Shown: positions 1 to 8,402, numbered from the stretch's first letter. The stretch: 17,878 nt of DNA from JAFAHS01 sp046728175 (GCA_046728175.1 JBKPEA010000052.1:1-17878), one strand, 5' to 3'. Translations and numbers: made by a program. The notes: generated by a model from the sequence alone, not told the origin.

Positions 1-150
1 ATGGAGGGTCCGCACACCAAAGAAATCGAGCACCTGGCACCGGGAGAGATGCTAACGGTTAAGGCCATGTTTGCACCCTTGGATCGAACTTTCGAGGTAG
101 TCTTCACCCTGCCAGGGCGAGGACCCTTCGCGCCAAAGACACGCTACTAA
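1..150 (+). CDS. 3' end of an unrecognised protein (partial)
   Basis: Frame 1 is open from the left edge to a TAA at 148-150, giving the last 49 residues of a protein. The first codon is ATG, but this is simply the window edge and the gene probably begins further upstream. The C-terminus alternates polar and hydrophobic residues (LTVKAMF, FEVVFTLPG) like beta-strands and ends in a basic, proline-containing tail (GPFAPKTRY). The third-codon pattern is GC-rich, as in neighbouring genes. I do not recognise the family. A C-terminal beta-rich domain is the most that can be said, and no catalytic residue can be assigned. It lies on the same strand as the acyl-CoA synthetase but 310 bases away, so co-transcription is uncertain. 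Confidence 0.55.
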   Translation: MEGPHTKEIEHLAPGEMLTVKAMFAPLDRTFEVVFTLPGRGPFAPKTRY

Positions 151-192
151 GGCAAATCTCTTCGGCGGCTGGCACGGGGTCGCGGTCCTCAA

Positions 193-393
193 TTGATTGA
201 CGACCACACCTCGCCGGTGAAGAGAATCAAATCAGCACGGAAGTCGCTTTTCCCGATTCGGGCAGCCCTGCGCGCGACTGCTACAAATGAAGGTCTTGCC
301 CCGAACGATGATAAGTCCGGCCGCCGCCAGATCGACAAGCTGCTGATACAACTCGCCCAGTCGCTGGACTTTTTGGCCGGTTCGGAGTTTTGA
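193..393 (+). CDS. doubtful small hypothetical protein in the 151-460 gap
   Basis: The gap between the partial gene and the acyl-CoA synthetase is 310 bases. Its only noteworthy content is a frame that stays open from just after the previous stop to a TGA at 391-393. The only usable start is a TTG at 193, giving 66 residues, with no clear Shine-Dalgarno before it. The protein would be basic at the N-terminus, with a leucine/glutamine-rich, helix-like C-terminus (IDKLLIQLAQSLDFLAG). The codon third positions are moderately GC-rich, which is weak support for coding. No family is recognised. It may be a small gene, a remnant of a longer one, or chance. The rest of the gap shows no convincing terminator or promoter. 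Confidence 0.25.
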   Translation: MIDDHTSPVKRIKSARKSLFPIRAALRATATNEGLAPNDDKSGRRQIDKLLIQLAQSLDFLAGSEF

Positions 394-460
394 GTTAGTG
401 ACAGGCGCCCGGGAAGTGTTTTACGAAAGACCAGGTCTTTCGAGGTAGGAACAAGAGCCG

Positions 461-2614
461 ATGAACAACCAGCACCCAAGTGTCAAGAACATCCTGGAAC
501 GGGCGAGAGCCGAGCGACGCGTCGCGCTTTCCGCAGCCGACTGCGCCCAGATTTGTCGAGGGTATGAGATTCCCGTTCCGCCACAGGCTCTAGCTTCCTC
601 GGCATCTGAGGCGGTCAAGGTCGCCACAGAAATTGGTTATCCGGTCGCGCTGAAGATTTCTTCGCCTGACATTCAGCACAAAACCGAAGTGGGCGGCGTC
701 GCGCTTAACCTCGATGATGCTTCCGCGGTTGAAACCTCGTTTAAATCGCTGATCGCGAGAGCGAAAGCTTCTCGGCCCGAGGCCAACCTCGACGGGGTAC
801 TGGTTCAGAAGATGGCTCCGGCGGGTATCGAACTGATCGTCGGCGCATCGACCGACCCGAGCTTTGGAAAGTTGGTCGCCTTCGGCGTCGGCGGGGTGAT
901 GGTTGAAACCCTAGGTGACATTACCTTTCGCCTCGCGCCGGTGACGATACCTGATGCTCGCTCGATGCTCGAAGGGATCCGCAGCAAGGAAGTTCTGAAC
1001 GGCCTGCGCGGCGGAGAAGCCGTGAACCGTGACGCGCTGGCGGCGCTGGTGCGAAACGTGTCGCAGCTGGTGCATGACTTCGCCGAAATAGCTGAGGTGG
1101 ATCTGAACCCGGTATTCGCGTCGCGCGCCGGCGCAACGGCCGCGGATGTTCGAATACTGCTTGATTTCGATCCGGCGCCCGTACGTTTTCGTCCTTCGCA
1201 GGACGAAATACTGCGCGCCATGAACCGCATCATGCGTCCCGACTCGATCGCGGTCATCGGCGCGTCGGCCGAGGATGGGAAGATTGGCAACTCAGTTCTG
1301 AAAAACCTGATCAACGGCGGCTATCAGGGCCGCATCATTCCGATCCATCCAAGCCTCGACGCGGTACTTGGTCGCAAAGCTTTTCGCAGCATCAAGGAGG
1401 TTCCTGAACGCGTCGACGTCGCCGTGTTCGCGATCCCGGCGCGCCTGGTGGCCCCGGTGCTGGCCGAATGCGGCCAAAAGTCGGTCGCCGGCGCGGTTCT
1501 GATCCCATCGGGCTTCGCCGAGACCGGCAATGTCGATATGCAACGCGAGGTGCTGGCGGTGGCGCGTGAGCACAATATCCGCCTGATGGGGCCGAACATC
1601 TACGGCTTTTACTACACGCCGAAGAACCTGTGCGCGACTTTCTGTACCCCCTACGACGTGAGGGGGAAGGTCGCATTGTCGTCGCAAAGCGGCGGGGTCG
1701 GCATGGCGATCCTGGGATTCAGCCGATCCACGAAAATGGGAGTGTCGGCCATTGTGGGCCTAGGCAACAAAGTCGATATCGATGAAGACGACCTGTTGAC
1801 CTTCTTCGAGAAGGATCCCGACACGGAGGTCGTCGCGATGCACGTCGAAGATCTCAAGGACGGCCGCTCCTTCGCGGAAGTTGCAAAGCGTGTTTCGGTC
1901 AAAAAGCCGGTTATCGTGCTCAAGGCTGGACGCACGGCAGCGGGTGCACGTGCTGCCCGCTCCCACACCGCGGCGTTAGCCGGAAACGATCGGATATACG
2001 ACGATGTATTGCGCCAATCCGGAGTGGTTCGCGCATACAGCCTTAACGAAATGCTCGAGTTTGCGCGCTGCATTCCAATGCTGCCGACGCCCGCGGGTGA
2101 AAACGTACTGATAATAACTGGCGCCGGCGGTTCTGGCGTGTTGCTCGCCGATGCATGCGTGGACAATGGACTCAAGCTGATGGAGATGCCGGCGGACCTT
2201 GACCAGGCGTTTCGCAAGTTCATCCCGCCGTTCGGCGCGGCAGGAAATCCGGTCGACATAACCGGCGGTGAGCCGCCCGCGACTTATCAGAATGCCATCC
2301 GACTCGGACTCACGGACGCTCGCGTGCATTCGCTCGTGCTTGGCTACTGGCACACGATAATTACTCCGCCGATGGTCTTCGCGAAACTTACCGCGCAGGT
2401 TGTCGAGGAACAGCGCCGCCGAGGAATAGACAAGCCGGTGGTGGCCTCGCTGGTCGGCGACGTCGAGGTGGAAGAGGCGTGTGCCTATTTGTTCGAGAGG
2501 CAGATCCCCGCCTACGCCTATACCACTGAAAAGCCGGTCCTGGTTTTGGGCGCGAAATACAAATGGGCCCGCGGTGCGGGCATTTTCGGGCGAGCTCCAC
2601 AAAACTTGATTTAG
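461..2614 (+). CDS. NDP-forming acyl-CoA synthetase, fused ATP-grasp + CoA-binding (acetate-CoA ligase family)
   Basis: A 717-residue single-chain member of the ADP-forming acyl-CoA synthetase family, which makes an acyl-CoA from a carboxylic acid, CoA and ATP through a phosphohistidine, or runs in reverse. The domain order is ATP-grasp first (about 20-235), then Rossmann-type CoA-binding (about 255-360), then the succinyl-CoA-ligase flavodoxin-like domains (about 370-705). The ATP-grasp half shows the HK-x-E-x-GGV segment (His73, Lys74) and EVDLNP at 212-217. The CoA-binding half opens with SIAVIGAS at 262-269. GPN lies at 377-379, and SHTAALAG at 501-508 is where the family carries its phosphorylated His (His502 here). 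NPVD follows at 596-599. The ATG start has GAGGTAGGA at 442-450 before it. The substrate cannot be inferred; the nearby CoA-transferases and hydrolases suggest an organic acid from a catabolic pathway. A GYD-domain gene follows after 60 bases, probably in the same transcript. Confidence 0.93.
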   Translation: MNNQHPSVKNILERARAERRVALSAADCAQICRGYEIPVPPQALASSASEAVKVATEIGYPVALKISSPDIQHKTEVGGVALNLDDASAVETSFKSLIARAKASRPEANLDGVLVQKMAPAGIELIVGASTDPSFGKLVAFGVGGVMVETLGDITFRLAPVTIPDARSMLEGIRSKEVLNGLRGGEAVNRDALAALVRNVSQLVHDFAEIAEVDLNPVFASRAGATAADVRILLDFDPAPVRFRPSQDEILRAMNRIMRPDSIAVIGASAEDGKIGNSVLKNLINGGYQGRIIPIHPSLDAVLGRKAFRSIKEVPERVDVAVFAIPARLVAPVLAECGQKSVAGAVLIPSGFAETGNVDMQREVLAVAREHNIRLMGPNIYGFYYTPKNLCATFCTPYDVRGKVALSSQSGGVGMAILGFSRSTKMGVSAIVGLGNKVDIDEDDLLTFFEKDPDTEVVAMHVEDLKDGRSFAEVAKRVSVKKPVIVLKAGRTAAGARAARSHTAALAGNDRIYDDVLRQSGVVRAYSLNEMLEFARCIPMLPTPAGENVLIITGAGGSGVLLADACVDNGLKLMEMPADLDQAFRKFIPPFGAAGNPVDITGGEPPATYQNAIRLGLTDARVHSLVLGYWHTIITPPMVFAKLTAQVVEEQRRRGIDKPVVASLVGDVEVEEACAYLFERQIPAYAYTTEKPVLVLGAKYKWARGAGIFGRAPQNLI

Positions 2615-2660
2615 CGCTGGACGAGCGGGAAGCTCTGGTCTGGCAATGTTATCCGAGCTC

Positions 2661-2667
2661 AGGAGGT
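2661..2667 (+). promoter_or_regulatory. consensus Shine-Dalgarno before the GYD-domain gene
   Basis: AGGAGGT lies 7 bases before the ATG at 2675. It fixes this start and shows that the small downstream gene is translated from its own site rather than only by coupling to the synthetase. Confidence 0.75.
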
Positions 2668-2674
2668 AGAAGTA

Positions 2675-2983
2675 ATGCCGACCTACATCCTGCTCAGTTC
2701 CCTGACTCCGGAAGGCAGTCAGACTCTCCACAAGGATCCCGAGCGGCTCGATGCGGTGAACAAGGAGATCGCGGAGTTTGGCTGCAAGGTCGTCACCCAG
2801 TACGCAGTGCTGGGCGGCTACGACTTTGTGACGATCGTCGACGCGCCGGATAATGAGACCGTCGCGCACATGTCAGTCGATCTGGCGTCGCGCGGCACCG
2901 TCAAGATAACTACGCTGCCGGCGATACCGGTCGTCGAGCTGAAGGCCAAGCTCAAGGGCCCCAAACAGATGGGTAAGCGTTGA
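2675..2983 (+). CDS. GYD-domain protein
   Basis: A 102-residue protein that matches the GYD-domain family almost from end to end. It opens MPTYILLSSLTPEG, has the diagnostic LGGYDFV around Gly48-Tyr49-Asp50, then a DAPDNETVA loop (57-64) and an SRGTVKITTLPAIP strand (72-85). Family members are small, soluble, ferredoxin-like/dimeric alpha-beta barrel proteins found beside many catabolic genes; their biochemical role is not established. The length is normal for the family, and there is no signal peptide or membrane segment. It sits 60 bases after the acyl-CoA synthetase stop with a perfect ribosome site, so the two are probably co-transcribed. A role as an accessory or sensor subunit for CoA-ester metabolism would be pure inference. 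Confidence 0.88.
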   Translation: MPTYILLSSLTPEGSQTLHKDPERLDAVNKEIAEFGCKVVTQYAVLGGYDFVTIVDAPDNETVAHMSVDLASRGTVKITTLPAIPVVELKAKLKGPKQMGKR

Positions 2984-3240
2984 TCGCGGAGAGCATCGGC
3001 CTGCCCCTCTAAAATCCGCCCTCGTGAGACCCGCCATTTCGGCAGGGGGAATGTTCGCGTCCGATCAAGTCTTCCGGATGCTGGCCGTTGACATCCTAAG
3101 ACGCGATCGAGGCAGCGTGGTGGTTGCCTTCCCCCTATCAGGCCGAAAGATCGTTTCATCGCGGGTCGACTGCCCGACCGGGACTCGAGTTGGGCGTTTA
3201 GAAGCTGTCCGCCCAGCGATGGCTCACGGAACCCGGATTT

Positions 3241-4452
3241 CTACTGCAGTACACCCGCTGTGAGAAGTTCATCGATCCGCCCTTCTTCGTAGCCCAGGAT
3301 CGATTGAAGAACGTACTGGTTATCGCCGCCGATGATCGGCGCGGGCCGCGAGATAGAAGCCGGGGTGCGCGAAAGAACGAACCGCGATCCTTCGATTACG
3401 GTTTTGCCGCAGGCAGGGTGATCGATTTCGACGAGATACCCTCGACTGGCCAATTGCTCGTCCTGGCACACCGCCCTGCTGTCCTTAACGGCAGCCGCCG
3501 GAACGCCCGCACCCTGGAGCGCGACCTCCGCGGCACCAGCCGACAGGCTGCTCGTCCAGGCTCCGATGATCTGATCAAGTTCGCCGCGGTTATGATGCCG
3601 GTCGGGCAATGTCGCAAAGCTCTTGCTGCTCACCAAGTCGTCCCGGGCCATGAGAGAGCACAACCGGCGCCAATGTTCCTCGGTCAGGCAGGCAATCGCC
3701 ACCCAGCAATCGTTGCCAAGCGCGGGGTAGACACCATGCGGAGCAAAATTGAGATCGTCGTTTCCGAGACCCTGGCTCACCCGCCCGTTGGCGGCGCAAT
3801 CGAGCAGCGCAGGCGCGAGAAAATGCAGAGCAGATTCTGCCTGAGACTGATCGATATATTGCCCTTTGCCCGTGCGCTTGCGGTAGTCGAGGGCCGCAAG
3901 GACCGCGACTGCGCCGAACCGGGGCGCCACGTAATCGGTGTAGGCACCGAATGGACCCGATGGCGGCCGATCCGGCCAACCACAGAGATTGTAAAAGCCC
4001 GAGACCGCTGCCGCCATGTTGCCAAATCCGACGAAGCCCGACAGCGGTCCGGTCTGACCCATCAAGCATGAACTCAGCATGATCAGGTCGGGTTTGACGA
4101 CGCGCAGAGAGTCATAGTCGAGCCTCCAGGCACGCATGGCCTTGGGTGAAAAAGACTCACACACCACGTCCGCCCACCGCACGAGGTCGAGTACCACTTC
4201 TCGCGCCTCAGGTTTACTCAAGTCGAGTCCGAGTCCCAGCTTGCCAGCATTGTAGGTTCCGAACAGTCCCGAACCGTCGTGGGCCGCCTGATTCTTTTTG
4301 AAAGGGCCGACCGTACGCGCCCCGTCTATTCGGCTGGCCGATTCGATTCGGACTACCGTCGCACCATAGTCAGCGAGCGTCCTGGTGGTACCCGGACCCG
4401 CCAGTGCCCACATGAAGTCCACTACCTTTACGTCCTCAAGCGGCAACATCAC
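3241..4452 (-). CDS. class III (CaiB/BaiF) CoA-transferase, Asp-containing member of pair 1
   Basis: A cytoplasmic class III CoA-transferase of 402-403 residues, the normal length. The family swaps CoA between an acyl-CoA donor and a carboxylic acid through an aspartyl anhydride/thioester. The N-terminal Rossmann part shows VVDFMWALAGPGTTRTLADYGA (split across residues 10-31) and ATVVRIES. The catalytic Asp is Asp173 in AYTDYVAP, exactly 22 residues before the conserved G-x-GQ turn (Gly195). The C-terminal RGYLVEIDHP segment (about 333-342) is also typical. The start is ambiguous: the strand reads GTGATG, so translation may begin at GTG 4452 (4-base overlap with the previous stop) or at ATG 4449 (TGATG overlap). 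Either implies translational coupling to the upstream paralogue, which lacks the Asp. It is the last gene of a probable operon with P450 and amidohydrolase. The substrate is unknown. Confidence 0.93.
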   Translation of the reverse strand: MMLPLEDVKVVDFMWALAGPGTTRTLADYGATVVRIESASRIDGARTVGPFKKNQAAHDGSGLFGTYNAGKLGLGLDLSKPEAREVVLDLVRWADVVCESFSPKAMRAWRLDYDSLRVVKPDLIMLSSCLMGQTGPLSGFVGFGNMAAAVSGFYNLCGWPDRPPSGPFGAYTDYVAPRFGAVAVLAALDYRKRTGKGQYIDQSQAESALHFLAPALLDCAANGRVSQGLGNDDLNFAPHGVYPALGNDCWVAIACLTEEHWRRLCSLMARDDLVSSKSFATLPDRHHNRGELDQIIGAWTSSLSAGAAEVALQGAGVPAAAVKDSRAVCQDEQLASRGYLVEIDHPACGKTVIEGSRFVLSRTPASISRPAPIIGGDNQYVLQSILGYEEGRIDELLTAGVLQ

Positions 4453-5690
4453 ACTATCTCTCTTTGCGCCAAGTCTCGGATCCGCTCGGCCGATAGTCCC
4501 AGCTCACGGGCGTAGATCTCATGGTTGTGTTCGCCGACCAGCGGTGGACGGCGGCGATACATGATTGGCGTCTCGCTGAACCTGGCGAATGGCCCCGGAT
4601 AGGGAAACGCACGTCCTAATTCCGGATGTTCGAGGACCTGCCAGTATTGCCGCGCTTTAAGTTGCGGGCTTGCAAGAACCTCGCTTACGGTTGCCACCGG
4701 AGCGATCAGCAATCCCCGCTCAAGCGCGACGCTGAAAAGATCCGACTTGGTTCGGCTGGCGAAAAAATCCGCAATCAGACCAACGACTCGCTCATATTCC
4801 TGCATCGGCTCTTGCCCGCTCGCGAGCATGGCCCCGTAGCCGATCCAATCTTTGTCACGGGTCGCGAGATCACATAGTCCTTGTTCGTACAGATAGTTCA
4901 TGAGCCTTTGGGTGAACACGCCGAGCTGGCGCCCGAACAGGAACGTGTGCGTGACGAAGCCGTCTTTTGCCCGCCACACCAGCGGAACGCGCATGGCTCC
5001 CACTTTCACCCCTCCCGCCATACGGCGCGCCTCGTCTGCCTCCAGGCGGTAAGCCAGGTTGTTGGCTTGGGTCGCCAGCGTAACCGACTGCTGTGCGGAC
5101 ACGTCGACGTGCTGTCCTCTGCCGGAGCGGTTGCACTCATGATTGGCCACCAGTGCGCCAACCGCCGCGTCGCCGCAGGCATGAAGATAAGCCTGAGGCA
5201 CGCTGAGCCGAACCGGCGCCCGGTCTTCATCGCCGTAGAGTAGTAGAGGTCCGCCCATAGCAAGAATTACCAGGTCGCTGTCCGCGTAGGCCGCGCCGGG
5301 ACCATCCTGGCCGAAGGGCGTGATCGAAACATGAATCAGCTCGCGGTTATGGGCTGCCAGATCCGAGTAGCCAAGGCGACGCTCGTGGAGATAGCCGGGG
5401 TTGCACGATTCGATCAGAAACCGCGCTCCCGCGACTAGTCGATAAAGCAGTTCTCGACCTTCGTCGGTCTCGAGATTGAGGGTGATGCTTCGTTTATTGC
5501 GGTTGTATGCCCACCAGTAGATCGAACGATTGGGACCCGCTCGATCTTCAAAAAAGGGTGCCAGCTGCCGACCCGACGAACCGCCCGGTGGCTCAATCTT
5601 GATGACGTCCGCGCCCAGATCGCCCAGGATCTGGCCACAGAGGAAACCTCGCTCGGTAGTTAGATCGAGCACTCGGTAGGGACTTAGCAT
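4449..5690 (-). CDS. class III CoA-transferase homologue lacking the catalytic Asp (pair 1)
   Basis: A 413-residue CaiB/BaiF-fold protein: ADVIKIEPPGG at 27-37, WAYNRNKRSITLNL at 60-73, SITPFGQDGP at 122-131 and GRGQHVDVSAQQ from Gly190. In the three Asp-containing paralogues of this window the catalytic Asp is 22 residues before that glycine; here the position is Tyr168 in RLSVPQAYLH. The nearest Asp (Asp174) is six residues later and does not align. The fold is otherwise intact, with no frameshift or deletion, so this is a conserved variant rather than decay. It directly precedes, and overlaps, an Asp-containing paralogue, suggesting a non-catalytic or differently catalytic partner subunit. 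Heteromeric class III CoA-transferases exist (BbsEF of benzylsuccinate metabolism). The ATG at 5690 has only a weak AAAGA-like ribosome site. The amidohydrolase gene ends 50 bases upstream. Confidence 0.92.
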   Translation of the reverse strand: MLSPYRVLDLTTERGFLCGQILGDLGADVIKIEPPGGSSGRQLAPFFEDRAGPNRSIYWWAYNRNKRSITLNLETDEGRELLYRLVAGARFLIESCNPGYLHERRLGYSDLAAHNRELIHVSITPFGQDGPGAAYADSDLVILAMGGPLLLYGDEDRAPVRLSVPQAYLHACGDAAVGALVANHECNRSGRGQHVDVSAQQSVTLATQANNLAYRLEADEARRMAGGVKVGAMRVPLVWRAKDGFVTHTFLFGRQLGVFTQRLMNYLYEQGLCDLATRDKDWIGYGAMLASGQEPMQEYERVVGLIADFFASRTKSDLFSVALERGLLIAPVATVSEVLASPQLKARQYWQVLEHPELGRAFPYPGPFARFSETPIMYRRRPPLVGEHNHEIYARELGLSAERIRDLAQREIV

Positions 5691-5740
5691 GGAGGTGCAA
5701 TCTTTCGACGCGCGTTCGGCTTCGGGGAGACGTCTGCGTC

Positions 5741-6862
5741 CTAGAGTTTGTAAAAGTCGCGCGCGTTTTTCGACAGAATTTTTTCTACCGAAGCGGCAGA
5801 CAAGTCCTTCAAGTGTTCGCGCAGGCTCGCGACCGGATGAATAAACCCCTCGGCGTGAGGATAGTCAGAGCCGATGAAGAATTTATCATCGCCTGCGAAT
5901 TGGACTACGTACTTAAACATCTTTTCTTCGGGGTCTCCGCTGATCCAGATATTCCGCGCGAAGTACTCTAATACGGGGCGCTTCATCGCGGAGGTATGGC
6001 CCATATACTTGTAGCGGTAGTCAATCCGCTCTAGCCATTCGCCGACCCATCCCGCCATCGCTTCGATAGTACCCACCCGCAAGCGTGGAAAGCGCTCAAA
6101 GACTCCGTCGATCACCATGGTCGTGAGCACCTGACGGGGGTCCTGCAACAAATTCATCGTGAAATACATCAGGCCGGGCTTGGGATCGCGATAAAAGTCG
6201 CTGCCCATATAATGATGGTGCGAAACCACGTGCAGTCCTACCGTCAGGTCGAGGTCCTGCGCGGTCGCCCATACCGGATCGAAATCCGAGTGGCCGAAGC
6301 TCTTGCCCTTTATCGGCATGGCCGCGACAAATACGCTTCGACACCCCAGGTTTGCCACGCGCTGCAGCTCCCTGACCGCGAGCGCGGGCTCACGGACGGA
6401 AACATGCGCCGCAGGAAATAGACGCTGCCGATGGCCCGCGACCAGATCGAAGGCCCAGCGGTTGTAGGCGCGACACAGAGCGTCGGCCAGTTCCGGATCG
6501 GCGACCTCGCCTTCCCAGATAATTCCGAGGCTCGGATAGATCACCTGACTCGCAATTCCTTCGGCGTCGAGAAAGTGCGTACGCGCGGTCATGTCCTGCC
6601 AATCCGAGCTGTAGGCGGTGTATCGGTCGAAGGTGCTGATCGTCCCGCCCTCCTCCTTTTGTCCATAGCCGCTGAGGATGCCGAGCACTTCCTCGACATC
6701 GCGCAGCCTCATCGGCTTGCCGTCCACCACCATCGCTCGCTTGTGGGTCACCGGGTCGGTTGCGAGCCGGACGGCGCGCTCCCGAAAGCGCGGTTCGACG
6801 TGCTCCTCGAACAGATCGAGCGGCTCCATGAAGTGGCTGTCCCCATCAACGACGCCAACCAT
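5741..6862 (-). CDS. amidohydrolase family protein (Amidohydro_2, TIM-barrel metal-dependent hydrolase/decarboxylase)
   Basis: A 373-residue member of the amidohydrolase_2 group, which contains metal-dependent hydrolases and decarboxylases of aromatic or cyclic acids (the ACMSD/gamma-resorcylate decarboxylase type). It starts MVGVVDGDSHFMEP with His10 and Glu13, the family's N-terminal metal site in its D-x-H-x-x-E form. Other ligands are His211 in GLHVV, a His cluster at 215-217, and Asp333 with His336 in GSDYPHAEG, the C-terminal catalytic Asp motif. No signal peptide is seen. The frame stays open upstream, but ATG 6862 is chosen because GGAGGAA precedes it at 6868-6874 and the family motif begins immediately after. 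It lies between the P450 (132 bases upstream) and the CoA-transferase pair (50 bases downstream) in one apparent operon. Hydrolysis versus decarboxylation cannot be decided. Confidence 0.9.
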   Translation of the reverse strand: MVGVVDGDSHFMEPLDLFEEHVEPRFRERAVRLATDPVTHKRAMVVDGKPMRLRDVEEVLGILSGYGQKEEGGTISTFDRYTAYSSDWQDMTARTHFLDAEGIASQVIYPSLGIIWEGEVADPELADALCRAYNRWAFDLVAGHRQRLFPAAHVSVREPALAVRELQRVANLGCRSVFVAAMPIKGKSFGHSDFDPVWATAQDLDLTVGLHVVSHHHYMGSDFYRDPKPGLMYFTMNLLQDPRQVLTTMVIDGVFERFPRLRVGTIEAMAGWVGEWLERIDYRYKYMGHTSAMKRPVLEYFARNIWISGDPEEKMFKYVVQFAGDDKFFIGSDYPHAEGFIHPVASLREHLKDLSAASVEKILSKNARDFYKL

Positions 6863-6867
6863 ATCGG

Positions 6868-6874
6868 TTCCTCC
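6868..6874 (-). promoter_or_regulatory. Shine-Dalgarno that decides the amidohydrolase start
   Basis: On the minus strand this reads GGAGGAA, 5 bases from the ATG at 6862. It favours that start over an upstream in-frame ATG at 6943, which would add 27 residues with no family similarity. Confidence 0.7.
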
Positions 6875-6994
6875 ACTGCGCTTATACCTGTCTGTGTACT
6901 CCTGCTGCGGGATCGACGGCAAACCGAAAGCAATTCTGACCACCCGAGGTCAGTGGCGTTCTCTTGGGTTGTTCGACACTCTGCGAGAAGGGAT

Positions 6995-8242
6995 TCAGCT
7001 GCGCGCAACTCGAAGCGGGAGTTGGGAGAATCCGAATACCAGATTGGTTGCGGTCTGGCGCGTTCCCGGTCGCGAACCGGGTGCGATCGTCTCGTAGCGA
7101 TCCAGCATCGCGTCGAGGGCGACCGCCGCTTCTACTCTAGCCAGGGGCGCACCGAGGCAATAGTGAATACCGCCGCCGAAGGCGACGTGGCTGCTAGAGT
7201 CGCGTTCGATATTGAATTGCTCCGCTTCACCAAACGCCGCGGGGTCGCGGTTGGCAGCTCCGAAGCCCAGCGCAACCGTAGTGTGTTGAAAGATTTCGCG
7301 CCCGCCTATTTCGGTGTTGCGCCGCACAAAGCGAAACAGGGTTTGCACGGGGCTTTCGTAACGCAGCACCTCTTCGATCGCGGGCTCGACCAGCGAACGA
7401 TCTTCCCGCACGCGCCGCCATAGCTCGGGACGGGCGGCAAAAAGATTGAGCATATTGCCAATTAGGTTGGTGGTGGTCTCGTTGCCGGCGATCAGCAGGA
7501 GGACGCAAAAGCCCAACAGCTCAGCCTCCGGTAATCGTTCACCGTCGAGTTCGGCTTCGACCAGCGCGGTTATGAGATCTTCCGCGCCCTGCACCCGTCT
7601 CTCCGCCACGACGCGCCCGAAGTAAGCGGCCATCTCCATAGCGTTGCGGGTCCGGGTGCCCGGCTCCAGGTCGTGGGTGTTCATTGACAGAAAGGTATCG
7701 CTCCAGCGCTTGAAAGCTACATATTCTTCCCCCGGAATTCCCAGCAGACGGGCAATCACCCTGACCGGCAACGGAACCGCGAGACTGCCCATAACCTCGG
7801 CTTCTCCGTCGCCCATCGCCTCAAGCAACTCTTCGGCATTCCGGCGAATCCACGGCTCAAGCTGCGCGATGCGCCGCGCGGTGAAAGCCTTGCTAACCAG
7901 GCGCCGTAGAACCAAGTGGCGCGGCGGGTCGTCCTGGATGAGCGGTAGGCGGGGCACGGACCAGCCTGGAATTTGCGGCGGTTCCGAGGAAAAGGTCTCG
8001 TGATCGCGCAATATGCCGTAGACCTCCCGGTGGCGCAGCAGTAGCCAGTTGAACGTCTCAATCTCAGACCCGTCGGGCAGAACAAATGGCATTCGCGCGA
8101 GCACTGGTGACTGCTCGCGCCACCTGGAATAAGCCGGATAGGGATCTGCCCAGGTCGCGGACCTGAGGAAATCTTCGACTATTGCGGGTTCACCGACGCT
8201 CATATCATCTCTGCCACCGCCCGACTCGCCAAGCATTCCCAT
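6995..8242 (-). CDS. cytochrome P450 (soluble bacterial class I type)
   Basis: A 415-residue soluble P450, the usual bacterial length, with no membrane anchor. It would hydroxylate or otherwise mono-oxygenate an organic substrate with electrons from a ferredoxin and reductase, neither of which is encoded in the window. Landmarks: DDPPRHLVLRRLVSKAF at 104-120 (helix C region), AGNETTT at 252-258 (I-helix, oxygen activation; Glu replaces the more common Asp), the K-helix E-x-x-R at Glu291/Arg294, and FGGGIHYCLGAPLAR at 355-369 with heme thiolate Cys362. Start: ATG 8242 has TGGAG 10 bases upstream on its strand; a second ATG at 8203 would shorten the protein by 13 residues and also fits. It is the first gene of the apparent operon leading to the amidohydrolase and the CoA-transferase pair. 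The substrate is unknown. Confidence 0.95.
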   Translation of the reverse strand: MGMLGESGGGRDDMSVGEPAIVEDFLRSATWADPYPAYSRWREQSPVLARMPFVLPDGSEIETFNWLLLRHREVYGILRDHETFSSEPPQIPGWSVPRLPLIQDDPPRHLVLRRLVSKAFTARRIAQLEPWIRRNAEELLEAMGDGEAEVMGSLAVPLPVRVIARLLGIPGEEYVAFKRWSDTFLSMNTHDLEPGTRTRNAMEMAAYFGRVVAERRVQGAEDLITALVEAELDGERLPEAELLGFCVLLLIAGNETTTNLIGNMLNLFAARPELWRRVREDRSLVEPAIEEVLRYESPVQTLFRFVRRNTEIGGREIFQHTTVALGFGAANRDPAAFGEAEQFNIERDSSSHVAFGGGIHYCLGAPLARVEAAVALDAMLDRYETIAPGSRPGTRQTATNLVFGFSQLPLRVARS

Positions 8243-8402
8243 AATAGCTGCGCTCCACCCCAGCGATACAAGGAGCGGATAAAGCGATTGCGGCTCCTCA
8301 TTTGGAGACCTAGGGTGACGGGTTACATTCCAGCGCCTCCAGATCGCAAGTTGCGTCCTCGAAAAAATCAGTGGCCGGAATACGGGTTGATCCCGTGCCC
8401 GG

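Noticed and set aside
1976..2869. A 297-codon minus-strand frame.
   Set aside because: Antisense to the acyl-CoA synthetase and the GYD gene, both strongly supported.
2984..3240. A 79-codon + strand frame and a search for a bidirectional terminator between the convergent GYD and CoA-transferase genes.
   Set aside because: The frame has no recognised homology, runs into the opposing gene, and I found no convincing hairpin with a T-run.
3304..4071. A 255-codon open frame on the + strand.
   Set aside because: It is opposite the CoA-transferase at 3241-4452, which has full family homology; the antisense product resembles nothing and the frame is open only because of GC-rich codon bias.
6431..7423. 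A 330-codon + strand open frame.
   Set aside because: It runs antisense to both the amidohydrolase and the P450 and across their spacer; a shadow of two real genes.
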